Assembly (NCBI GenBank): GCA_035267785.1
Contig: DATFLL010000004.1
Coordinates: 1 to 8,868 of the forward strand
Direction of reading: 5' to 3'
DNA: 8,868 bases
Origin: DATFLL01 sp035267785
Lineage (GTDB): Bacteria > Pseudomonadota > Gammaproteobacteria > DATFLL01
Each line of letters begins with the position of its first letter. Position 1 is the stretch's first letter. The translations under genes were made by a program, and so were the position numbers. Positions 1 through 6,211 of the stretch are shown in pieces. A model generated the notes under the pieces. That model saw only the letters and a program-made list of their open reading frames with translations, searched no databases and had not been told where the DNA came from.

Positions 1-654
1 TACGTGCCCTGCGACGTGTGCAAGGGCAAGCGCTACAACCGCGAGACCCTGGAGATCCGCTACAAGGGCAGGACCATCAACGAGGTCCTGGACATGACCG
101 TCGAGGAGGCGCTGGGCTTTTTCAAGGCCGTGCCGGCCCTGCACCGCAAGCTGCAGACGCTGGAGGACGTGGGACTGTCGTATATCAAGCTCGGCCAGAA
201 CGCGACCACCCTGTCCGGCGGCGAGGCCCAGCGCGTCAAGCTCGCCCGCGAGCTGTCCAAGCGCGACACCGGCAACACGTTGTATATCCTGGACGAGCCG
301 ACCACCGGCCTGCACTTCCACGACATCGAGCAGCTGCTGGCCGTGCTGCACCGCCTGCGCGACCACGGCAACACCATCGTGGTCATCGAGCACAACCTGG
401 ACGTCATCAAGACGGCCGACTGGGTCATCGACCTCGGCCCCGAGGGCGGCGAGCACGGCGGGCAGGTCATCGCCACCGGCACGCCCGAAGACGTGGCCGC
501 CCTGGCGGACTCGCACACCGGGCGGTATCTCAAGCCCGTGCTCGAGCACACCGGCGCCCCGCGCGGCACCGACAAGCAGGCCGGACACGACGAGAGCGAA
601 CCCAGCGGCAAGCCCACACCCAAAACCGGCGCCCGGCGCGCCAAGCGGGCCTGA
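1..654 (+). CDS. uvrA: UvrA excinuclease ABC subunit A, C-terminal part (5' end outside window)
   Basis: UvrA is the DNA-damage sensor ATPase of nucleotide excision repair; it acts in the cytoplasm as a dimer and loads UvrB on lesions. The window opens in frame inside the gene, at the second half of its zinc finger (CDVCKGKRY). Next come the second ABC signature LSGGEAQRVKLA (about residues 71-82 of the visible part), Walker B with the following loop (LYILDEPTTGLH) and the H-loop histidine in VIEHNLDVIK. The usual UvrA C-terminal region (DLGPEGG...GTPE) is present and unbroken. After the family's normal end near HTGRYLKPVL there is a tail of about 38 residues, rich in Gly, Lys, Arg and Pro, probably disordered. 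The stop is TGA, and a small gene starts 3 nt later. Identity is secure; only the start is missing. Confidence 0.97.
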   Translation, partial: YVPCDVCKGKRYNRETLEIRYKGRTINEVLDMTVEEALGFFKAVPALHRKLQTLEDVGLSYIKLGQNATTLSGGEAQRVKLARELSKRDTGNTLYILDEPTTGLHFHDIEQLLAVLHRLRDHGNTIVVIEHNLDVIKTADWVIDLGPEGGEHGGQVIATGTPEDVAALADSHTGRYLKPVLEHTGAPRGTDKQAGHDESEPSGKPTPKTGARRAKRA

Positions 655-657
655 GCC

Positions 658-954
658 GTGAGCGAGGCAGACGGTCTCAACATCAAGCTGGTCGAGTGGT
701 TCCAGCGTCCGGAGATCCAGGCCAAGCGCTGGTCGCCGGCGCTGTTCTGGCGGCCGAATGAGGAGGGCCCGTTCGGGGCACTGAAGGTCGACGGGCGCGA
801 GCTGGAGGTCCTGTTCGCCGCCATCCTCGGCGAGCCGTCCGAGTATCAGGCCATCCTCGACCGCGAAGACAACGGCCGCGGCACCTTCCTCGCCGCCAAC
901 GCCCGGCGCCACGAGCTGCCCCTGCTGAGCCGGGTCCGGGCCGATCAGGCCTGA
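658..954 (+). CDS. Hypothetical protein of 98 residues, directly downstream of uvrA
   Basis: I do not recognise this protein. The reading frame opens with GTG 3 nt after the uvrA TGA, so it is probably co-transcribed and translationally coupled with uvrA; no clear Shine-Dalgarno sequence precedes it. The product is soluble-looking, with no signal peptide or membrane segment. It is fairly rich in aromatic residues near the N-terminus (WFQRPE, RWSPALFWRP), has a hydrophobic helix-like stretch (ELEVLFAAILG, about residues 43-53), and ends in an Arg-rich segment. It has no cysteine and no metal-binding or nucleotide-binding motif I can name. Codon use resembles its neighbours: third positions are mostly G or C. 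The reality of the gene rests on frame openness, codon bias and position. A role in DNA repair would be a guess from context only. Confidence 0.6.
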   Translation: MSEADGLNIKLVEWFQRPEIQAKRWSPALFWRPNEEGPFGALKVDGRELEVLFAAILGEPSEYQAILDREDNGRGTFLAANARRHELPLLSRVRADQA

Positions 955-1067
955 TTCGACCCGCCGCCGAGCCCCGGCGAAATCCGCGAGTTCGGTAACA
1001 TTTCCTCGTAACGCATGCGGGCTCGACGCGGCCCGCCCGTTCTTATCCGACTACACTTGTAAGATAT

Positions 1068-1094
1068 CGCGGCGCGGGAAGAATCTGCGCCGCG
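1068..1094 (+). other. Hairpin in the leader of the GAF/HD-GYP gene
   Basis: A perfect 8-bp inverted repeat (CGCGGCGC at 1068-1075, GCGCCGCG at 1087-1094) surrounds an 11-nt loop. It ends 13 nt before the ATG at 1108, just upstream of a weak ribosome-binding sequence (GGGA at 1097-1100). No U-run follows, so it is not a terminator. It could influence translation or mRNA stability of the gene behind it; this is inference from position alone. Confidence 0.4.
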
Positions 1095-1107
1095 CCGGGA
1101 CCTTACA

Positions 1108-2742
1108 ATGAACGATACCAATATCGAGGCCCTGCTCCAGCGCATTGAGCAGCTTAACCGCATAGGCATCGCCCTGTCGGCCGAACGCGACATCCACCGC
1201 GTGCTCGAGATGATTGTGGTCGAGGCCAAGAGCATTGTCGGTGCCGAGGGCGGTTCGCTGTACCGCATGCTCCCCGAGACGCGCGAGCTGCGCCTGGAGA
1301 TCATGCGCAACAAGGCGCTCGGTCTGGCCACCGGCGGTACGACCGGCGAACCGGTCCCCTTCGGCCCCATCCCTCTCTTCGAGCCCGACGGCAGCCCCAA
1401 CAAGCGAAACGTGGTGACCAGCGCCGTCCACGAAGACCGCGCGATCAACATCCGGGACGCCTACGCGGACGACCACTTCGACTTCTCCGGCACCCGTGCC
1501 TTCGACGCCCAGACCGGCTACTGCTCGCGGTCCTTCCTGACCATCCCCATGAGGAACCACGAACACGACATCATCGGTGTGCTCCAACTCATCAATACCC
1601 GCGATCCGCAGACCGGGGAAATCGGGGCGTTTTCGCTGCAGGATCAGCGCCTGGCCGAATCGCTGGCCTCGCAGGCTGCGGTTGCCCTGACCAATCGTGG
1701 CCTCATCGATGAGCTCAAACGCCTGTTCGACGCCCTGGTCAAGCTCATCGCCACCGCGATCGACGAGAAGTCGCCTCACACCGGCGGGCACTGCAAGCGG
1801 GTCCCGGCACTGACCATGATGCTGGCCGACGCCGCGCATCGCACACAGGACGGCCCGCTGCGCGAGTTTGCGCTCAGCGATGAGGATCGCTATCAGCTCG
1901 AAGTGGCGGGCTGGCTGCACGATTGCGGCAAGATCACCACGCCCGAGCACATCATGGACAAGTCGACCAAGCTGGAGACGATCTTCGATCGCATCGAGCT
2001 CGTCGACACGCGCTTCGCGGTGCTCAAGCGCGAGGAGGAGCTTGCGCGGGTACGGGAGGAGCTGGAGGCGCTGCGCGCGGGTCGCGCCGTTGACGCCGAA
2101 GCCCTTGATGCGGCCTGCCGCAGTCGCCTGGCGGCCCTCGACGAGCAGCGCGCCTTCGTGCACCGCTGCAACGTCGGCGGGGAATCCATGGCCGAGGCCG
2201 ACCGGGCCCGGGTGCGGACTATCGCCGAACAGCACTGGCGCGATGCCGACGGCCACGCGCAGCCACTGCTGTCCGAAGCCGAGGCCGAGAACCTAAGCAT
2301 TCCCAAAGGAACCCTGACGTCCGAAGAACGCGAGATCGTCAATCAGCACATCGTGTCCACCATCAAGATGCTGGAGTCGCTGCCGTTTCCCAAGCACCTG
2401 AAGAACGTGCCCGAATACGCGGCCGGACACCACGAGCGGGTGGACGGCAAGGGCTACCCGCGCGGGCTCACCGGCGAACAGATGTCGGTGCCGGCGCGAG
2501 TGATGGCCATTGCGGATGTCTTCGAGGCCCTGACCGACGGCGGACGGCCCTATAAGGACGGGATGCCGCTGTCCCGCGCACTGGCGATTCTTGGCGAGAT
2601 GAAGATGGACCGGCACATCGACCCCGACCTCTTCGATGTCTTCGTCAAGGAGGAGGTATATCTCGACTATGCCCGGGCCTACCTGAATCCCTCGCAGATC
2701 GACGACATCGACCCGCTGACCATCCCGGGCTTCCCCAGCTAG
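1108..2742 (+). CDS. GAF domain plus HD-GYP domain protein, probable cyclic-di-GMP phosphodiesterase
   Basis: HD-GYP enzymes hydrolyse cyclic-di-GMP, lowering this second messenger; the GAF domain is a likely small-molecule or signal sensor. The 544-residue product has no signal peptide or membrane segment, so it should be cytoplasmic. Residues about 10-197 form the GAF domain, and a helix (about 198-216) links it to HD-GYP. Catalytic landmarks are all present: E220, H224 and H228 (IDEKSPHTGGH), HD-x-GK at 271-275, H414, HHE at 441-443, GYP at 449-451 and D470 (IADVFEAL). Between the HD helix and H414 there is an insertion of roughly 100 residues (about 300-402), part of it charged and coiled-coil-like (REEELARVREELEALRAG). 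The ATG start has a weak GGGA 7 nt upstream and agrees with the start of the GAF fold. The gene stands alone, with a 153-nt gap before it. Cyclic-di-GMP as substrate is inferred from the family; some members act on cGAMP. Confidence 0.9.
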   Translation: MNDTNIEALLQRIEQLNRIGIALSAERDIHRVLEMIVVEAKSIVGAEGGSLYRMLPETRELRLEIMRNKALGLATGGTTGEPVPFGPIPLFEPDGSPNKRNVVTSAVHEDRAINIRDAYADDHFDFSGTRAFDAQTGYCSRSFLTIPMRNHEHDIIGVLQLINTRDPQTGEIGAFSLQDQRLAESLASQAAVALTNRGLIDELKRLFDALVKLIATAIDEKSPHTGGHCKRVPALTMMLADAAHRTQDGPLREFALSDEDRYQLEVAGWLHDCGKITTPEHIMDKSTKLETIFDRIELVDTRFAVLKREEELARVREELEALRAGRAVDAEALDAACRSRLAALDEQRAFVHRCNVGGESMAEADRARVRTIAEQHWRDADGHAQPLLSEAEAENLSIPKGTLTSEEREIVNQHIVSTIKMLESLPFPKHLKNVPEYAAGHHERVDGKGYPRGLTGEQMSVPARVMAIADVFEALTDGGRPYKDGMPLSRALAILGEMKMDRHIDPDLFDVFVKEEVYLDYARAYLNPSQIDDIDPLTIPGFPS

Positions 2743-3476
2743 CCGGCGGGCAGGATATCCACGGAGCTGCCCACTGCCAGGCCGAGCGCCGCGTCGGCCC
2801 GGCCTTGGTTGACCGCAATTTCGACCAGGCCCACCGAGTTCTCGTACCAGAAGGCCTCGCCCACCGGCCGGCCGGCGAACGTGGCGCCGCGCGCCAGGAC
2901 TCGACCGTCGGCCCGCACCTCCGCCGCCTCGGGCAGCATGGAGGCCCGAAACCCGGTCATGCAGTTGCCGTAATGGTCGACGTAGATGACCTCGGCCAGG
3001 TCCGCGGGCCAGTCGGCGTAGAGGCGCTCGGCCACGGGCACGGTCTCTCCGGGAGGCTGCTCGCCGCGGGCCAGGCGGGCACCTACCGGGGCAAACAAGT
3101 CCCGGCCGTGGAAGGAGGCGGACAGGCGCCCGGGCCGCCATGTCAAATCCCACCAGGAGGCGTGGCGTGCCCGGGCGGCCACCGCGTTGAACAGGCCGTT
3201 GTCCGGTCCAACGAACCAGCGCCCATCCGCCCTGACCGCCGCCGGGCGGCGCGCCGGGTCGCCGACGCCGGGGTCGATAACAGCCACGAAGACGGTGTCC
3301 AGCGGGAATTCGCCGGCCAGGGCGGCCAGCAGGTAGCCGGCCGGTTTGGGCGAGAAGGCCGGGGCGTCATGCATGAGGTCGATGACCGGCACGTTGGGGG
3401 CCTCTCTGGCCAGTACGGCCTTCATCTGGCCGACATAGGGCCCCTCCCAGCCGAAATCCGTATACAGAACTATCAT
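2739..3476 (-). CDS. S-adenosyl-L-methionine hydrolase (adenosine-forming), DUF62 family
   Basis: This family cleaves S-adenosylmethionine with water to adenosine and methionine (also called SAM hydroxide adenosyltransferase); its physiological role is poorly settled. The 245-residue product shows the family signature throughout: TDFG (6-9), YVGQMKAVL (14-22), DLMHD (33-37), VIDPGVG (66-72), FVGPDNGLF (88-96), SFHGRDLFAP (121-130), then the C-terminal beta domain with YVDHYGN (165-171). The Asp-Arg-His triad described for an archaeal member corresponds to D68, R76 or R77, and H123. I chose the ATG at 3476 because it begins directly with MIVLYTDFG, the conserved N-terminus; a longer open frame upstream runs through the terminator and is not protein-like. 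The ribosome-binding site is weak. The gene lies downstream of the rplQ terminator, so it probably has its own promoter, which I cannot locate. Its stop overlaps that of the convergent GAF/HD-GYP gene. The product is cytoplasmic. Confidence 0.92.
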   Translation of the reverse strand: MIVLYTDFGWEGPYVGQMKAVLAREAPNVPVIDLMHDAPAFSPKPAGYLLAALAGEFPLDTVFVAVIDPGVGDPARRPAAVRADGRWFVGPDNGLFNAVAARARHASWWDLTWRPGRLSASFHGRDLFAPVGARLARGEQPPGETVPVAERLYADWPADLAEVIYVDHYGNCMTGFRASMLPEAAEVRADGRVLARGATFAGRPVGEAFWYENSVGLVEIAVNQGRADAALGLAVGSSVDILPAG

Positions 3477-3548
3477 GGGACCCAGCCTACCGGATCGGCG
3501 CTGAGGACGGAATCCGGGCGGCAGAGCCGCCTTTTCGGCGCCCCGAAA

Positions 3549-3580
3549 CGAAAAAACCGGGCCAGAAGCCCGGTTTTTCG
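3549..3580 (-). terminator. Rho-independent terminator of the alpha operon, potentially bidirectional
   Basis: Arms CCGGGC and GCCCGG (3557-3562 and 3568-3573) enclose the loop CAGAA. The stem is flanked by six A on the left and five T on the right. Read in the minus direction this gives a GC-rich hairpin followed by six U, 25-56 nt beyond the rplQ stop codon. The A/T flanks can extend the stem by five pairs and give a U-run in the plus direction too. Confidence 0.9.
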
Positions 3581-3604
3581 AACTTGGAGCCCTGGCCGGT
3601 CCGC

Positions 3605-3994
3605 TTATTCGGTGGCCTCGGCCTCCTCGGCCGGCTCCGGGCGGTCCACCAGCTCGACGATCGCCATGGGGGCGTTGTCGCCGGGGCGCGAGCCGCACTT
3701 GAGGATACGCAGGTAACCGCCCGGGCGGGCGTTGTAGCGCGGGCCCAGCTCATTGAACAGCTTGGTGACCACGTCGCGGTCGCGCAGACGCGCGAAGGCC
3801 AGGCGGCGCTTTGAAACCGAGTCGTTCTTGGCCATGGTGATCAAGGGCTCGGCCACGCGGCGCAGCTCCTTGGCCTTGGGCACCGTGGTCTTGATCAGCT
3901 CGTGGCGAAAGAGCGAGGCGGCCATATTGCGCAGCATCGCCTTGCGGTGGCTGCTGTTGCGGCTCAGTTGCCGGCCAATGTTGCGATGACGCAT
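3605..3994 (-). CDS. rplQ: 50S ribosomal protein L17
   Basis: L17 is a large-subunit protein and the last gene of the alpha operon. The 129-residue product starts with the conserved MRHRNIGRQLSRNSSHRKAM and carries the family core (LRNMAASLFRHELIKTT, LITMAKNDS, RLRDRDVVTKLF). It ends in an acidic tail (PEPAEEAEATE) slightly longer than the E. coli version. An AAGGAA ribosome-binding sequence sits 6 nt before the ATG. It follows rpoA after a 59-nt gap that holds a strong hairpin, and is followed by a terminator. Identity and start are secure. Confidence 0.98.
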   Translation of the reverse strand: MRHRNIGRQLSRNSSHRKAMLRNMAASLFRHELIKTTVPKAKELRRVAEPLITMAKNDSVSKRRLAFARLRDRDVVTKLFNELGPRYNARPGGYLRILKCGSRPGDNAPMAIVELVDRPEPAEEAEATE

Positions 3995-4029
3995 GACGAA
4001 TTCCTTGAAACGCAGTTAAACCCTGAAAC

Positions 4030-4050
4030 CGGACCCGATGCACGGGCCCG
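4030..4050 (-). other. Strong intercistronic hairpin between rpoA and rplQ
   Basis: In the transcript the arms CGGGCCCG and CGGGUCCG form an 8-bp stem with one G-U pair and a UGCAU loop, starting 3 nt after the rpoA stop codon. The following bases (GUUUCAGGG) are a poor U-run, so full termination is unlikely. It could be a partial attenuator, or a 3'-end stabiliser or processing site setting the ratio of rpoA to rplQ; this is inference. Confidence 0.5.
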
Positions 4051-4053
4051 CGG

Positions 4054-5064
4054 TTACATCGAGCTCGAAACCTTCTCTTCGCGGTCCCTCAGACCCGGCG
4101 GCGGCCAGTTCTCCAGGCGCATGCCCAGGGACAGCCCGCGCGAGGCCAGCACGTCCTTGATTTCGGTGAGCGACTTCTTGCCCAGATTCGGCGTCTTGAG
4201 CAGCTCCACCTCGGTGCGCTGGATCAGGTCGCCGATGAAATAGATCTGCTCGGCCTTCAGGCAATTGGCCGAGCGCACGGTCAGCTCCAGGTCATCGACC
4301 GGGCGCAGCAGGATCGGGTCGATCTCCGGCTCGTGGGCCGCCGGCTGCTCTTCCTGCTTGGCCTTGAGATCCACGAAGGCCGAGAGCTGATCCTGGAGGA
4401 TGGTCGCCGCGCTGCGGATGGCCTCCTCCGGGTCGATGGTGCCGTTGGTCTCCAGGTCGATGACCAGCTTGTCCAGATTGGTGCGCTGCTCGACGCGCGC
4501 ACTCTCGACCACGTAGGACACGCGACGCACCGGGCTGAACGAGGCGTCGAGCTGCAGCCGGCCGATGGGCCGGTCCTCGCCCTCGGCGCCCAGACGCATG
4601 TTGGAGGGCTGATAGCCCATACCGCGCGCGACTTTGAGCGTCATGCTCAGGTTGCCGGCCTTGGTCAGGTTGGCGATCACGTGATCGGGATTGATGATTT
4701 CGACGTCGTGGTCCAACTGGATGTCCGCAGCCGTGACCACGCCCGGTCCCTTCTTGCTCAGGGTCAGGTTCGCCTCGGTGCGGTTGTTCATCTTGATCGC
4801 CACGCCCTTGAGGTTGAGCAGGATGTCGATGACATCCTCCTGCACGCCCTCGATGGTCGTGTATTCGTGGAGCACGTTGTCGATCTCGATCTCGACGATG
4901 GCGCAGCCGCTCATCGACGAGAGCAGAATGCGCCGCAGCGCATTACCCAGCGTGTGGCCGAACCCGCGCTCCAGCGGCTCGAGCGTGACTTTGGCGTGGG
5001 TGCTGTTGAACGCCTGCACGTCCACCAGCCGCGGTTTTAACAATTCTGTACCTGAGCCCTGCAT
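4054..5064 (-). CDS. rpoA: DNA-directed RNA polymerase subunit alpha
   Basis: Alpha dimerises to nucleate RNA polymerase assembly, and its C-terminal domain contacts UP-element DNA and activators. In the 336-residue product the N-terminal domain (about 1-235) contains the assembly motif GHTLGNALRRILLSS (36-50). A linker with Glu, Gln and Pro (about 236-248) follows. The C-terminal domain (about 249-321) holds TVRSANCLKAEQIYFIGDL, where R264 corresponds to DNA-contacting R265 of E. coli, and TPNLGKKSLTEIKDVLASRG. After NWPP the protein has a short charged tail ending KVSSSM, making it a few residues longer than the 329 of E. coli. An AGAGGA ribosome-binding sequence lies 6 nt before the ATG. 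It sits between rpsD (84-nt gap) and rplQ as usual in this operon. Confidence 0.99.
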   Translation of the reverse strand: MQGSGTELLKPRLVDVQAFNSTHAKVTLEPLERGFGHTLGNALRRILLSSMSGCAIVEIEIDNVLHEYTTIEGVQEDVIDILLNLKGVAIKMNNRTEANLTLSKKGPGVVTAADIQLDHDVEIINPDHVIANLTKAGNLSMTLKVARGMGYQPSNMRLGAEGEDRPIGRLQLDASFSPVRRVSYVVESARVEQRTNLDKLVIDLETNGTIDPEEAIRSAATILQDQLSAFVDLKAKQEEQPAAHEPEIDPILLRPVDDLELTVRSANCLKAEQIYFIGDLIQRTEVELLKTPNLGKKSLTEIKDVLASRGLSLGMRLENWPPPGLRDREEKVSSSM

Positions 5065-5148
5065 GGACAGTCCTCTTGAGCTTGCATTTCACGCCGGGGA
5101 AACCAGGGTCGGGGACGAACCTGGGACTCGACCCGGCAGCGACCTCGC

Positions 5149-5775
5149 TTACTTGGAGTACAACTCCACCACGAGGTGTTCGTTGATATCGGGCGGCAGC
5201 TCGCTGCGCTCGGGCAGGTGCTTGTACACACCCTCGAATTTCTTCGAGTCCACGTCGACCCACTCGGCCAGGCCGCGCTGCTCGGCGGCCTCGACAGCCG
5301 ACTTGACGCGCAGCTGCTCCTTGGCCTTCGTCGACAGCCCGATGACGTCGCCGGGTCGCACCTGGTGGGACGGAATATTCATCTTGCGCCCGTTCAGAGT
5401 CACGCCGTTGTGGCGGATCAGCTGGCGCGCCTCGGTGCGCGAGGCGCCGAAGCCCATGCGATAGACGACGCTGTCCAGGCGCGACTCGAGCAGCTGCAGC
5501 AGGTTCTCGCCCGTGGAACCCTTGCGCCGATCCGCCTCCTTGTAATAGGAGCGGAACTGGCGCTCCAGCACGCCGTACATACGACGCAGCTTCTGCTTCT
5601 CACGCAGCTGAACGGCATAATCGGACAGGCGCGTGCGGCGCTGGCCGTGCTGGCCCGGCGGAAACGGGCGGTTCTCGATCGGGCACTTGCTGGTGAAGCA
5701 CTTCTCGCCCTTGAGGAACAGCTTACCGCCCTCGCGGCGGCACTGACGACATTTTGCACCAATATACTTAGCCAA
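5149..5775 (-). CDS. rpsD: 30S ribosomal protein S4, zinc-binding (four-cysteine) form
   Basis: S4 is a primary 16S rRNA binder that starts 30S assembly; in E. coli it also represses the alpha operon at the rpsM leader. The 208-residue product has an S4 N-domain, an S4 RNA-binding core (ESRLDSVVYRMGFGASRTEARQLIRH, about 96-121) and the conserved C-terminus INEHLVVELYSK. The N-terminus carries C9-x2-C12 and C26-x4-C31, the zinc-ribbon arrangement known from Thermus S4, whereas E. coli S4 keeps only one of these cysteines. The start codon is TTG (5775): translation from it gives the conserved MAKYIGAKC start, a GGAGG sequence lies 6 nt upstream, and no ATG is available nearby. It begins 15 nt after the rpsK stop codon. 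The middle and C-terminus are typical of gammaproteobacteria. Confidence 0.98.
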   Translation of the reverse strand: MAKYIGAKCRQCRREGGKLFLKGEKCFTSKCPIENRPFPPGQHGQRRTRLSDYAVQLREKQKLRRMYGVLERQFRSYYKEADRRKGSTGENLLQLLESRLDSVVYRMGFGASRTEARQLIRHNGVTLNGRKMNIPSHQVRPGDVIGLSTKAKEQLRVKSAVEAAEQRGLAEWVDVDSKKFEGVYKHLPERSELPPDINEHLVVELYSK

Positions 5776-5781
5776 AGCGGG

Positions 5782-5786
5782 CCTCC
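5782..5786 (-). promoter_or_regulatory. Shine-Dalgarno sequence that fixes the TTG start of rpsD
   Basis: GGAGG on the minus strand lies 6 nt before the TTG codon at 5775-5773, inside the short rpsK-rpsD gap. It is the strongest support for a TTG start, together with the conserved N-terminus that follows. Confidence 0.85.
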
Positions 5787-5790
5787 AGGC

Positions 5791-6180
5791 TTAAACGCGA
5801 CGCTTCTTCGGGGGACGACAGCCGTTGTGCGGAATCGGCGTCACATCGGTAATGCTCGTGATCTTGAAGCCAAGGTTGTTCAGCGAGCGCACCGCGGACT
5901 CACGGCCCGGCCCCGGACCCTTGACCAGGACCTCCATGTTCTTCATGCCGTATTCCTGGGCCTTCGTGCCCGCGCGCTCGGCCGCAATCTGAGCGGCAAA
6001 GGGGGTGCTCTTGCGCGAGCCGCGGAACCCCGAGCCACCGGACGTTGCCCAGCACAGGGTGTTGCCCTGCCGGTCGGTGATCGTCACGATGGTGTTGTTG
6101 AACGAAGCGTGGACGTGCGCGATGCCGTCAGCTACGTTCTTCTTGACCTTCTTACGCGTACGCGTTGTCGCCTTTGCCAT
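5791..6180 (-). CDS. rpsK: 30S ribosomal protein S11
   Basis: S11 is part of the 30S platform and helps shape the mRNA exit region. The product is 129 residues and nearly collinear with E. coli S11: HASFNNTIVTITDRQGN, SGGSGFRGSRKSTPFAAQ, VKGPGPGRESA and the invariant C-terminus DVTPIPHNGCRPPKKRRV. I chose the ATG at 6180 because it gives the conserved MAKA start; an in-frame TTG three codons upstream (6189) adds residues not found in the family. A GGAT sequence about 9 nt upstream can serve as ribosome-binding site. It follows rpsM after 31 nt and precedes rpsD by 15 nt, in the alpha operon. Confidence 0.98.
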   Translation of the reverse strand: MAKATTRTRKKVKKNVADGIAHVHASFNNTIVTITDRQGNTLCWATSGGSGFRGSRKSTPFAAQIAAERAGTKAQEYGMKNMEVLVKGPGPGRESAVRSLNNLGFKITSITDVTPIPHNGCRPPKKRRV

Positions 6181-6211
6181 TGACTGCAATCCAGAATAGT
6201 GAGGTTAATGC

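Noticed and set aside
1052..1065. TACACT and TAAGAT as possible -10 elements before the GAF/HD-GYP gene
   Set aside because: Neither has a credible -35 element 16-18 bp upstream; too weak to call a promoter.
1051..2256. Minus-strand open frame of 401 codons opposite the GAF/HD-GYP gene
   Set aside because: The plus strand has a complete, motif-bearing gene over the same stretch; the antisense product matches nothing recognisable.
3517..3535. Hairpin GGCGGC-AGA-GCCGCC followed by TTTT, terminator-like on the plus strand
   Set aside because: No plus-strand gene ends nearby (the closest ends at 2742). On the minus strand, where transcription into the SAM hydrolase occurs, there is no U-run behind it.
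3477..3698. Upstream extension of the SAM hydrolase frame by 74 codons
   Set aside because: The extension crosses the rplQ terminator and the rplQ 3' end and gives an Arg/Gly/Pro-rich sequence absent from the family; the conserved N-terminus begins at the ATG at 3476.
5101..5140. GGTTCG-like sequence on the minus strand in the rpsD-rpoA gap, reminiscent of a tRNA T-arm
   Set aside because: No acceptor stem, anticodon arm or D-arm can be built around it within the 84-nt gap.
5176..6183. Plus-strand open frame of 335 codons opposite rpsD and rpsK
   Set aside because: Antisense to two conserved ribosomal protein genes and without recognisable protein features.
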